Source of the DNA: CAYSND01 sp964642235
GTDB taxonomy: Bacteria > Bacteroidota > Bacteroidia > Bacteroidales > UBA932
Direction: 5' to 3'
Length of the DNA: 22,753 nucleotides
NCBI GenBank assembly: GCA_964642235.1
Contig: CAZXOP010000021.1
Coordinates: 1-22,753, forward strand
The notes under the pieces were generated by a model that saw only the letters and a program-made list of their open reading frames with translations, had not been told where the DNA came from and did no database searches. The translations under genes and the position numbers were made by a program. Below are positions 15,919 through 22,166 of the stretch, one piece after another (the first letter of the stretch is position 1; the number at the start of each line of letters is the position of its first letter).

Positions 15919-16959
15919 ATGAAGACTAATTTAGGGAGAGTATTAGTTACAGGAGCCACAGGATATATAGGCTCGCATACTATTGTTGAACTTATTGAGG
16001 CTGGTTTTGATGTCGTGGGAGTTGATAATTTTTCAAACTCCTCCCCTGATGTTCTTGATGGGATTAAGGCGATTGTGGGGAAAGAGATCCCTTTTATGGA
16101 ACTCGACTGTAGTGATAAAGCCTCATTCTCTAAGGTTTTTGAAAAGTACCCCGATATAACCTCATCTATCCACTTCGCTGCTTATAAAGCTGTGGGGGAG
16201 AGTGTTCAGAAACCGATAGAGTATTATAATAACAACCTCCGTTCTATTCTTAACTTGATAGAGTTGATGTTAGCACAAGAGACTTCTTGTATTGTCTTTT
16301 CCTCCTCTTGTACAGTGTATGGTGAACCTAAGAGAGAGGATCTTCCTATTAACGAGAATGCCCCTGTGCAGCCCGCAGTCTCCCCTTATGGAAGGACGAA
16401 GCAGATGTGTGAAGATATCTTATCAGATGCCACGAAGGCGAATGATAAATTGAAAGTTATTGCCCTAAGATATTTTAATCCTATTGGTGCACACCCTTCT
16501 GCAAAAATCGGAGAACTTCCCCGCGGAGTGCCTCAGAACTTAGTCCCTTTTATTACTCAGACCGCAGCAGGGTTAAGGAAGGAACTCAGTATTTTCGGGA
16601 AAGATTATAATACCCCTGATGGGACTTGTATCAGGGATTATATATATGTGTGTGATTTAGCTAAAGCGCATGTCTCTGCCATCAGGAGGATGTTGACTGA
16701 GAAGGAATCTCCACGTTATGAGATATTTAATGTTGGGACAGGGGTAGGACTCTCTGTTCTTCAGTTAGTTAATGAATTTATGAAAGCTACGGGGGTAGAT
16801 CTCCCTTATAGATTTGTGAGTAGAAGGGAGGGGGATATAGAGAAGGTTTGGGCAGATGCCACCAAGTCTAATGTGATTCTTGGGTGGAAAGGGGAGACTC
16901 CAATAGATAAGGTGTTACTCTCTGCATGGAATTGGGAGAAAAAAATAAGGAACTTGTAA
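15919..16959 (+). CDS. galE: UDP-glucose 4-epimerase
   Basis: GalE interconverts UDP-glucose and UDP-galactose (or the N-acetyl forms) for sugar catabolism and envelope glycan synthesis. The 346-residue extended short-chain dehydrogenase has the NAD-binding TGATGYIG (11-18), the catalytic triad in SSSCTVYG (about 128-135) and YGRTK (Y157, K161), RYFNPIGAHPS and DGTCIRDYIYVCDLAKAH, which are diagnostic for GalE. Start ATG 15919 lies 19 bases from a TAnnTTTG box. The sigma-like gene begins 2 bases after its stop codon. Confidence 0.95.
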   Translation: MKTNLGRVLVTGATGYIGSHTIVELIEAGFDVVGVDNFSNSSPDVLDGIKAIVGKEIPFMELDCSDKASFSKVFEKYPDITSSIHFAAYKAVGESVQKPIEYYNNNLRSILNLIELMLAQETSCIVFSSSCTVYGEPKREDLPINENAPVQPAVSPYGRTKQMCEDILSDATKANDKLKVIALRYFNPIGAHPSAKIGELPRGVPQNLVPFITQTAAGLRKELSIFGKDYNTPDGTCIRDYIYVCDLAKAHVSAIRRMLTEKESPRYEIFNVGTGVGLSVLQLVNEFMKATGVDLPYRFVSRREGDIEKVWADATKSNVILGWKGETPIDKVLLSAWNWEKKIRNL

Positions 16960-16961
16960 AG

Positions 16962-18140
16962 ATGAGTAAAGATCTGATAAAAAGCAATATAAGAGAGTTT
17001 ATCATTAAAGAGGATGAGCGTTATAGGCTTACCAAGCTCGGCTTTTTTTCAGACCTGGAGGAGGAAGTTTCATTTATTGCCGAGAATTTTCCTCTTAAGG
17101 GGAAAGAGTCTTTCTATGAATGGAAGGGCAGAATTCTCGATGATTTTTATCGTAGAAAAGATTTTAATGGCTTTTGTAAGGAGAATAGAGGGAACGAGTT
17201 TTTTGAAAGGGGGGTAAAGTCTCTCCTTACTGCTGACCTTTATGAGATGTTTCTCTCTAATGAGAAGAGTGAAACAGATCGCTATTTAGCTTTGGAGGGG
17301 GAAACCATCTCGTATTCGCTCTCTCCTACACTCTTCCAAACTATTTACGGAGAGCATTTTAGTGTTTCGGTCTCTTGGGATACCTCTAAACTATTAGATA
17401 AGTATTGTAAAGAGGTTTTGCGGGACAGATTTCCACTCCCTGCGGAGTATGTCATAGAGGAGTTGAAAGGGAATAATAATTTTTATTGGGAGAGGGTTTT
17501 TACCCGTTTAAAACCATTGACAGCCGGATTTAGTTATCAGATTTCAGGTTCTGCATCGAGAGATTCGGTGCTCGATTTATGGAGTGATACCTGTTATATT
17601 CTAAACCAGGCAGTAGTAGGTGGGAAACTTAAACAGCCCACATTGGTCCAAGATATTATCTCTTATGCAGTGGGGATAATTAAGAATAAGAATAAAGAGC
17701 TACTTAGAGGACGCAAAAGAGCCCCTCAAACAGACCTCGATTCCATCACTTATAAACTTACTGCAGATGATGAGAAAAAATTTTTCGACGATCCTGCGAC
17801 AATTCCTGCAAATTTCCCGTCACAAGAAGAGAAGCTAACCAATTATATCGACCTTGCAGATGAAGAGAGTGTCAGAAACTACATGATAGTGGTTTTATAT
17901 AATGAAGAGCATCCGCTCCACAAGAAGTTGGTTGAGGGGTTAGAAGAAAAAGTTAAACTTTTATTTGAGCATTATTTAGACGATTTGTCTTACGAAGAGA
18001 TGGTTACCAAACGTTACGGAGAGGTTGACGAGAAAGACATGGTAAGACATGCTGCCCGATTCAGACAAGATGTGAAGAGGATAAAAGAGAGACTTATAAA
18101 TAGATTTGAAGTTATTATTACCGAACCTAAGAATGCATAA
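16962..18140 (+). CDS. Divergent sigma-70-like protein with ~170-residue N-terminal extension
   Basis: The protein is 392 residues from ATG 16962, chosen because it follows the galE stop by 2 bases; an in-frame ATG at 16926 lies inside galE. Residues about 174-256 look like sigma region 2: FYWERVFTRLKPLTAGFSYQ, then SRDSVLDLWSDTCYIL in place of the usual D/E-rich 'DVVQDVFLKLW' helix, then SYAVGIIKNKNKELLRGRKR. Residues about 330-382 look like region 4: LFEHYLDDLSYEEMVTKRYG, followed by a basic recognition-like helix, VRHAARFRQDVKRIKERL. Residues 1-170 match nothing I recognise. The next gene, overlapping by 8 bases, encodes a zf-HC2-like anti-sigma-type membrane protein, which supports the sigma reading. 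Conventional acidic residues of region 2.2 are partly missing, so it could be a degenerate or non-polymerase-binding relative. Confidence 0.65.
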   Translation: MSKDLIKSNIREFIIKEDERYRLTKLGFFSDLEEEVSFIAENFPLKGKESFYEWKGRILDDFYRRKDFNGFCKENRGNEFFERGVKSLLTADLYEMFLSNEKSETDRYLALEGETISYSLSPTLFQTIYGEHFSVSVSWDTSKLLDKYCKEVLRDRFPLPAEYVIEELKGNNNFYWERVFTRLKPLTAGFSYQISGSASRDSVLDLWSDTCYILNQAVVGGKLKQPTLVQDIISYAVGIIKNKNKELLRGRKRAPQTDLDSITYKLTADDEKKFFDDPATIPANFPSQEEKLTNYIDLADEESVRNYMIVVLYNEEHPLHKKLVEGLEEKVKLLFEHYLDDLSYEEMVTKRYGEVDEKDMVRHAARFRQDVKRIKERLINRFEVIITEPKNA

Positions 18141-18570
18141 TAAACATCTAAATATCAAAACAATAGAGAGGTACCTCCTAAACCTGATGTCTTACGATGA
18201 AGAGACAGCGGTTCAGGAGCATCTTAACTCTTGTCCCGAATGTCGGAAGAAGATAGAAGGGATGAGAAAACTCCGCTCTGCGATGGAAGATGTGAAGTCA
18301 GATAAAGTGGTATCGGCTCCTAAAAAATGGTATATCTCTTTTTACCGTTCACCCTTAACCAGAATCGCTGCTGTTCTACTTATCTTCGCAGGTGTTGGTT
18401 TTGCTATCTACAAGTCAGGTGATAAACCTAAGGGACACATCATTCAAGATGGCTTAGTCCCCGAAACTGTCCTCTCGGTAGATTCCCTACCCAAATGTGA
18501 CGCCGACTCGACCCCCGAAGTCTATAATCCCCAAGACACCACCGCCAAAGATTCATTGGAGGTTAAATAA
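18133..18570 (+). CDS. Putative anti-sigma factor, single-span with zinc-finger N-terminus
   Basis: This 145-residue protein starts at ATG 18133, overlapping the sigma-like gene's last codons. Residues 30-38 read HLNSCPECR, the HxxxCxxC zinc-binding pattern of cytoplasmic anti-sigma zf-HC2 domains (H30, C34, C37). One transmembrane helix follows at about 76-93 (LTRIAAVLLIFAGVGFAIY), then an acidic Thr/Asp-rich periplasmic tail ending DSLEVK. The layout is that of membrane-bound anti-sigma factors that hold an ECF sigma until an envelope signal arrives. Its last bases form one copy of the 16-bp direct repeat that frames the abiE insert. A hydrophilic short tail and no sensor domain make the signal unknown. 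Confidence 0.75.
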   Translation: MHNKHLNIKTIERYLLNLMSYDEETAVQEHLNSCPECRKKIEGMRKLRSAMEDVKSDKVVSAPKKWYISFYRSPLTRIAAVLLIFAGVGFAIYKSGDKPKGHIIQDGLVPETVLSVDSLPKCDADSTPEVYNPQDTTAKDSLEVK

Positions 18571-18571
18571 A
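18556..18571 (+). repeat. 16-bp direct repeat, left copy
   Basis: TTGGAGGTTAAATAAA at 18556-18571 covers the final codons and stop of the anti-sigma-like gene. An identical copy is at 21107-21122, and in both places the sequence reads SLEVK-stop in frame. The pair brackets the AbiE genes and the non-coding region. Confidence 0.75.
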
Positions 18572-18591
18572 TTAGTGGGAGCCTCGTTATT

Positions 18592-19395
18592 TTATTGCTT
18601 TTTTAACAGTTTTCTAAAATGTCGTCCAAGTTCTCGTGAAACTTGTTCAAATGGCGGTAAATCCTTTATTTGTTCCTTTATTGAACTTTCCCATTTACTT
18701 TTGAAAGTCGGCAAAATGTTAACAATGCGGCTTTCCAATAATTCTGGGTTTAAAGCTTTGTGCTTGGCTTTTGCCTCAAATTCATAGCTAAAATCACTCA
18801 AATCATACCCCTCAATTTCTGTTAAGTACCATAAATCATAAAAGTCACGTGGTTGTTGCCGAGAGAGAATTGAACGTAATTTTTCAGTAATAATTTCTGA
18901 CAATGAATAACAAAGCAAAACAGAATCAAGATGGTCAGAATAAGTATCAAATAACGATTTTTTTTCTAAGTCAAATAACAAAAGTTCATTTTTTGAAATA
19001 TCAACTTTTACCTTTTTACCTATGCCGCCAAGAACACCATTATATTCAATGTAGAAGTTTATATTACCTGTTGCGTGTTCACCAAATTCAATAATAAACA
19101 GGTCAATATTGGTTTCCTCTTTCACAAATTCAAAAGCTTTTTCAAATGCACTTTTAACTTCTTCGTTTGTAATAGTGTTATCTAGCAGTGTGAAATCTAA
19201 ATCTTCAGAATGGCGATAATCTTTAAAATAGATTTTTTTAAGAACAGTCCCGCCTTTGAAAGCGAGGATTTTCGATAATAATTCGCTGTGAGCCAAGCCT
19301 ATAAGTATCCAAGAGAGAATATAATCTTTTTCTATTTGCGAATCACGAACGCCTTCCTTTCTGGCTTTTAGTTGTATCTCTTGTGGGCGTATCAT
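18592..19395 (-). CDS. AbiEii-type nucleotidyltransferase toxin
   Basis: The 267-residue protein belongs to the DUF1814/AbiEii nucleotidyltransferase group, toxin of the type IV AbiE toxin-antitoxin and phage-abortive-infection systems. Visible motifs are AFKGGTVLKK (45-54), the metal-binding RHSEDLDF (61-68, with the DxD-like E64/D65/D67), KVDIS (130-134) and the late EKLRSILSRQQPRDFYDLWY (171-190, motif IV with K172, R183, D184, D187). All four family motifs are therefore present, so the gene looks functional. It follows the antitoxin-like gene by 11 bases on the same strand and converges on the anti-sigma gene. Codon and strand context differ from the surrounding plus-strand genes, consistent with acquisition. 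It starts at ATG 19395. Confidence 0.9.
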   Translation of the reverse strand: MIRPQEIQLKARKEGVRDSQIEKDYILSWILIGLAHSELLSKILAFKGGTVLKKIYFKDYRHSEDLDFTLLDNTITNEEVKSAFEKAFEFVKEETNIDLFIIEFGEHATGNINFYIEYNGVLGGIGKKVKVDISKNELLLFDLEKKSLFDTYSDHLDSVLLCYSLSEIITEKLRSILSRQQPRDFYDLWYLTEIEGYDLSDFSYEFEAKAKHKALNPELLESRIVNILPTFKSKWESSIKEQIKDLPPFEQVSRELGRHFRKLLKKQ

Positions 19396-19406
19396 ATTAA
19401 ATTAAG

Positions 19407-20234
19407 TTAAGTTAGGAGTGATGATTTAATGGTTTCAATATCAACACTTTTCTGAATGTTCCAACGAGAATCTATTTTGCCGTTTTTCGGGGCTTCGGTG
19501 TCAAGTAAAGCGATGGAATTTGAACGTTTTTCCAGCAATGTTCCGATAATTGGATTTTTAATTTTTAATAATTCAAGCAAATACCCAAGTCGTTTAATTA
19601 CTACTTGTGCATCAAATTCCAAAGCATATTTGAGAAGTGTTTCGTATTTAATTTTATCTTTAGCCATGAAAATTGCTTTAGCGATTTCAACAATCCCCCC
19701 TGCATAATTGGGCTTATAGAGGGAGTCAACAATTGTTTTTTCTAAATCGCTGCAATATACCTTATTGAAATTATCAATCCAAATTCTTTTGTACCCAAAA
19801 AAATGTTTTTTGTTGTGATATATAAACTGAAATGTTACCCCTTTAATATCTTTCTCACTTGGTTTAATCTGTTTGTTTACTACTATTTGTTCTTTGAGGG
19901 AAGGTTGAGTTATCAGTTGGTGAATTTGCATTGCGGAATAGTAGCCAATATAAAAATTTTCTCCAACCAAAGGCTCGGCGAGTAGGTGCCAATCAGGCAT
20001 AAACATTTCTGAGTCTTGTTCAAAAGGAATAATGTAATAAACTCCCTCCTTAACTCTCATTAGCAAACCATCGTCAGTCATTCTTTTCAGATGAATGCGT
20101 AGAGGATTACCTGCTAAATTGGGTAAATACTTGTCGGCCTCCGTAACCGAAAACCAATTTTTCCCTTTGTCAATAAAGACTTGTAGTATTTGGCTTTCAG
20201 TACTACTTACGCTCTTATGTTTTATATCTTGCAT
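19407..20234 (-). CDS. AbiEi-type antitoxin and autoregulator
   Basis: This 275-residue protein is the partner of AbiEii. Its N-terminal ~75 residues form a winged helix-turn-helix (TESQILQVFIDKGKNWFSVT, then PLRIHLKRMTDDGLLMRVKEG), expected to bind the operon's own promoter; the rest is an AbiEi C-terminal antitoxin domain, with GYYSAMQIHQLITQ and SDLEKTIVDSLYKPNYAGGI as recognisable signatures. In this class the antitoxin does not bind the toxin stably but counters it and represses transcription. Start ATG 20234. A TAnnTTTG-like box lies 20 bases upstream. Confidence 0.88.
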   Translation of the reverse strand: MQDIKHKSVSSTESQILQVFIDKGKNWFSVTEADKYLPNLAGNPLRIHLKRMTDDGLLMRVKEGVYYIIPFEQDSEMFMPDWHLLAEPLVGENFYIGYYSAMQIHQLITQPSLKEQIVVNKQIKPSEKDIKGVTFQFIYHNKKHFFGYKRIWIDNFNKVYCSDLEKTIVDSLYKPNYAGGIVEIAKAIFMAKDKIKYETLLKYALEFDAQVVIKRLGYLLELLKIKNPIIGTLLEKRSNSIALLDTEAPKNGKIDSRWNIQKSVDIETIKSSLLT

Positions 20235-20253
20235 ATTTCAAAATCTGAAAGTA

Positions 20254-20261
20254 CAAAGATA
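20254..20261 (-). promoter_or_regulatory. TAnnTTTG-type -7 box of the abiE operon
   Basis: On the minus strand the bases read TATCTTTG, 20 bases ahead of the antitoxin ATG. A clear TTTG -33 element is not seen, so this is a modest prediction. Confidence 0.4.
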
Positions 20262-20422
20262 TAAAAGATTTTATATTCCACACCTCATAAATGGAAAAAA
20301 TATCATCATCGATGAGTAAAGGTATTATACCCCCCCAATTTTAGGATAGGTAGCTAAAGTGTCTGCTTGCAGAATAATTAGGGAGGAGATACACACTGGG
20401 GCAACGCTGGAAAAAGGTCATA

Positions 20423-20594
20423 GACGGCAGGTTGCCGAGGGGCGACATTGGCTCCCGAAAAGGGAGGGGAGGCGGTGTGTCAAAAGCCATGGTTATGCAC
20501 AATAACCCACTCCACAAGTATGTGTGGTGGAGGTATGTTTTAGATTTTAGGTATTTTGACACACCGCCGAGGATCGCCTTCGGCACCTGCCGTC
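20423..20594. repeat. Large imperfect inverted repeat with internal hairpins
   Basis: Outer arms gacggcaggt (20423-20432) and acctgccgtc (20585-20594) are perfect complements, and inner arms ggcggtgtgtcaaaa (20471-20485) and ttttgacacaccgcc (20554-20568) pair over 15 bases without mismatch. The left side carries an extra hairpin, ctccc-gaaaa-gggag (20452-20466). The central loop holds two more: ggttat-gcaca-ataacc (20491-20507) and ctccac...gtggag (20510-20532). No target-site duplication is evident. It could be a non-autonomous palindromic element or a structured RNA. Confidence 0.75.
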
Positions 20595-20750
20595 TCCGGA
20601 TATAAAGATATTAGAGGAATCTATTGTCATCTTGGAATGTACTATATCTTGTCCATCTGTAATAATTCAAAGGTGCTTACGGTTTTTGCCGGATTGTGAG
20701 GCAGGGAAAGTTATTTACGGTTCGGGATTTTAATCTTCTTCTATTGGGAA

Positions 20751-20885
20751 GACAACGACATCTGCACGGCAATCGGAGCTACAGGTGCTTCTGGGGCACA
20801 TGGGCTTGCAGATGTGGATGGGATTTCGGGGGAAAAGGGCGAAAATGGGATGACATGTGCAATTTCACTTTTATTAAGATGCTAA
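20751..20885 (+). pseudogene. Collagen-like G-X-Y coding remnant
   Basis: In the frame beginning GAC at 20751 the translation contains GATGASGAHGLA, then DVD, then GISGEKGENG: seven G-X-Y triplets with one interruption. The frame is open from about base 20700 to a TAA near 20886 but has no convincing start, signal or trimerisation domain. It looks like a leftover of a surface or tail-fibre-type collagen-like gene; with so few triplets, chance remains possible. Confidence 0.35.
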
Positions 20886-21001
20886 TAATTAAATACTTAG
20901 TCAATTAGGCTCTGCACATGTCGTCAGTCCCAGAATAGATAGCATGTATGCCAAGATAAATTTTGAGCAGAGCAGAGCTATCCATACTTTAGAGGGCTTA
21001 G

Positions 21002-21023
21002 ATTGCGGAACGGGGTCCGCAAT
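21002..21023. repeat. REP-like 8-bp palindrome
   Basis: ATTGCGGA (21002-21009) and TCCGCAAT (21016-21023) are perfect complements around a six-base loop, acgggg. The CATTGCGGA/TCCGCAATG form resembles intergenic palindromes scattered in many genomes. Copy number cannot be judged from one occurrence. Confidence 0.55.
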
Positions 21024-21106
21024 GACACCTGTCCTGATTAACTACTAGATATATTGCTGTTTCGGATTCTCCAAGGAGGGCGATGATTTCTGTGATGCCG
21101 GGATCT

Positions 21107-21122
21107 TTGGAGGTTAAATAAA
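21107..21122 (+). repeat. 16-bp direct repeat, right copy
   Basis: TTGGAGGTTAAATAAA at 21107-21122 is identical to 18556-18571. It ends a short open frame that reads ...MPGSLEVK-stop, mirroring the DSLEVK end of the anti-sigma-like protein, and marks the likely right boundary of the inserted segment. Confidence 0.75.
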
Positions 21123-21148
21123 ATAGGGAGGAGTAGAGATATTATCAC

Positions 21149-21844
21149 TTACATATTGTAATCGTAATGACCCTCAGTATCGGCGAAGAACCAGGCATCG
21201 CCTGCAATTTTTAGACGGAATACATCTAAATCTGTTTCACTCAATGCTTCTTTTAATGAGTCCGGCACATCACCTAAAAAGGTGTAGCCGTTTTCAAATA
21301 CTGCTACAATTGCATCATCTGTAATGCAGGCGGCCCATAACCTACCATGTAGGTCACACCCATCTTTCAACCAGTCGTTAATTTCTGTGTCGGATGATAC
21401 ATAATAATTAGTTGTTATTATAATCCAGCTACCTTCGTCATTGAATGTAACAGAAGTAATTACCTCCCCCATTTCATTATACTCTCGCAACTTTTTTTCA
21501 AGGCTATTTGGGATGTTATTCCAAAGCATTCCGTTATCACCATACAAAATTAGCCAACGCCCCTTTTCAGTTAACTGAACATCGTCAATGTATTCGTTAT
21601 CATCGTTCAGCTCGGTAATTGCATCGTTTAAATCACTCGGACATCCCGACCACGCGTAACCATTTTTGCCGTATAGCATCAAATCACCATTAGATTTTGT
21701 GATGGCTACATTTCTACACTCCCCTTTCTCACTGATTGCTTCTCTAATATAAGACCTGTCGTTTTGGCCGTAAGAAGCGAAAGAGAGAGATAAAAATAAC
21801 CCTATTGTTAAGAAGGGTTTAACAAAGCATTTAATTGAATCCAT
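21149..21844 (-). CDS. Exported protein of ~43-residue tandem repeats, unknown function
   Basis: The 231-residue protein has an N-terminal signal peptide (hydrophobic about 10-25, cleavage likely after SYG at 26). The mature part is built of about four and a half similar units, each a short beta hairpin with aromatic residues followed by an acidic helix: NGDLMLYGKNGYAWSGCPSD then DLNDAITELN (52-80), RWLILYGDNGMLWNNIPNSL (96-115), SWIIITTNYYVSSDTEINDW (139-158), IVAVFENGYTFLGDVPDSL (179-197), and a half unit, AWFFADTEGHYDYN. The pattern recalls blade-like sensor or propeller repeats, but I recognise no family. It ends 26 bases beyond the 16-bp repeat and is separated from the next gene by a long gap. 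TAnnTTTG-like boxes read toward it at 21919-21926 and 21981-21988, both weak. Confidence 0.75.
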   Translation of the reverse strand: MDSIKCFVKPFLTIGLFLSLSFASYGQNDRSYIREAISEKGECRNVAITKSNGDLMLYGKNGYAWSGCPSDLNDAITELNDDNEYIDDVQLTEKGRWLILYGDNGMLWNNIPNSLEKKLREYNEMGEVITSVTFNDEGSWIIITTNYYVSSDTEINDWLKDGCDLHGRLWAACITDDAIVAVFENGYTFLGDVPDSLKEALSETDLDVFRLKIAGDAWFFADTEGHYDYNM

Positions 21845-22160
21845 AAAATAATAAAATTTTAGAAGTTTTTTACATTAGCTGACTATACAAAATGCTGGAG
21901 GATCTGGCATTTATAGCACAAATTTATTAAAACACTTTTTCTCCACCAATTTTATTTTCAAAAACAACAAAAATTTTACACAAATGTAATCTTAGGTACA
22001 ATGGATTTTTGATCAATAAAACAAGCACGGGAGGATGTTAACCGTTAAACCGCCTTATAGGACATTACAGTTGCTAACATCCTCAATGAGAAGAAACTTT
22101 GTGAGTATGAGGTTAGGTATTAGGCAAAAATAACTACATTTGTAGAGATTTAAAACTTCG
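21845..22160. other. Divergent intergenic region with a 10-bp inverted repeat
   Basis: This 316-base AT-rich gap separates two divergently read exported-protein genes. Besides weak minus-strand TAnnTTTG boxes (21919-21926, 21981-21988), it has a perfect inverted repeat gaggatgtta (22031-22040) / taacatcctc (22075-22084) with a 34-base loop, and a plus-strand TACATTTG box at 22135-22142 placed 24 bases before the next gene's first ATG. No small gene is seen. Confidence 0.55.
22135..22142 (+). promoter_or_regulatory. TAnnTTTG -7 box before the LPP20-like gene
   Basis: TACATTTG matches the Bacteroidota -7 consensus and sits 18-24 bases before the first start codons of the following gene. A TTTG at 22098-22101 is too far upstream (33 bases) for a normal -33 element. 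Confidence 0.45.
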
Positions 22161-22166
22161 ATGGTT

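Larger units (their letters stand above)
20235..21148. other. Gene-poor accessory stretch beside the abiE pair
   Basis: This 914-base stretch holds no intact gene that I can support. From left to right it contains the abiE promoter, a run of seven C at about 20331-20337, a 'tagggaggag' motif (20379-20388), a large imperfect palindrome (20423-20594), a short collagen-like coding remnant (about 20751-20885), a REP-like palindrome (21002-21023), and the right copy of the 16-bp direct repeat followed at once by a second 'tagggaggag' (21124-21133). Its composition is patchy and locally GC-rich. It looks like decayed mobile-element debris. Confidence 0.6.

Noticed and set aside
20341..20586. Minus-strand open frame of about 81 codons
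   Set aside because: It runs across the palindrome arms and is rich in Pro, Ser and Leu as GC-rich repeat sequence gives; no domain and no start context.
20696..20908. Plus-strand open frame of about 70 codons
   Set aside because: It lies in another frame over the collagen-like remnant, is rich in Arg, Trp, Gly and Cys, and has no recognisable domain.
18592..21122. Integrase, transposase or prophage genes in the accessory insert
   Set aside because: No recombinase or phage motif was found in any frame; only the toxin-antitoxin pair and remnants are present.
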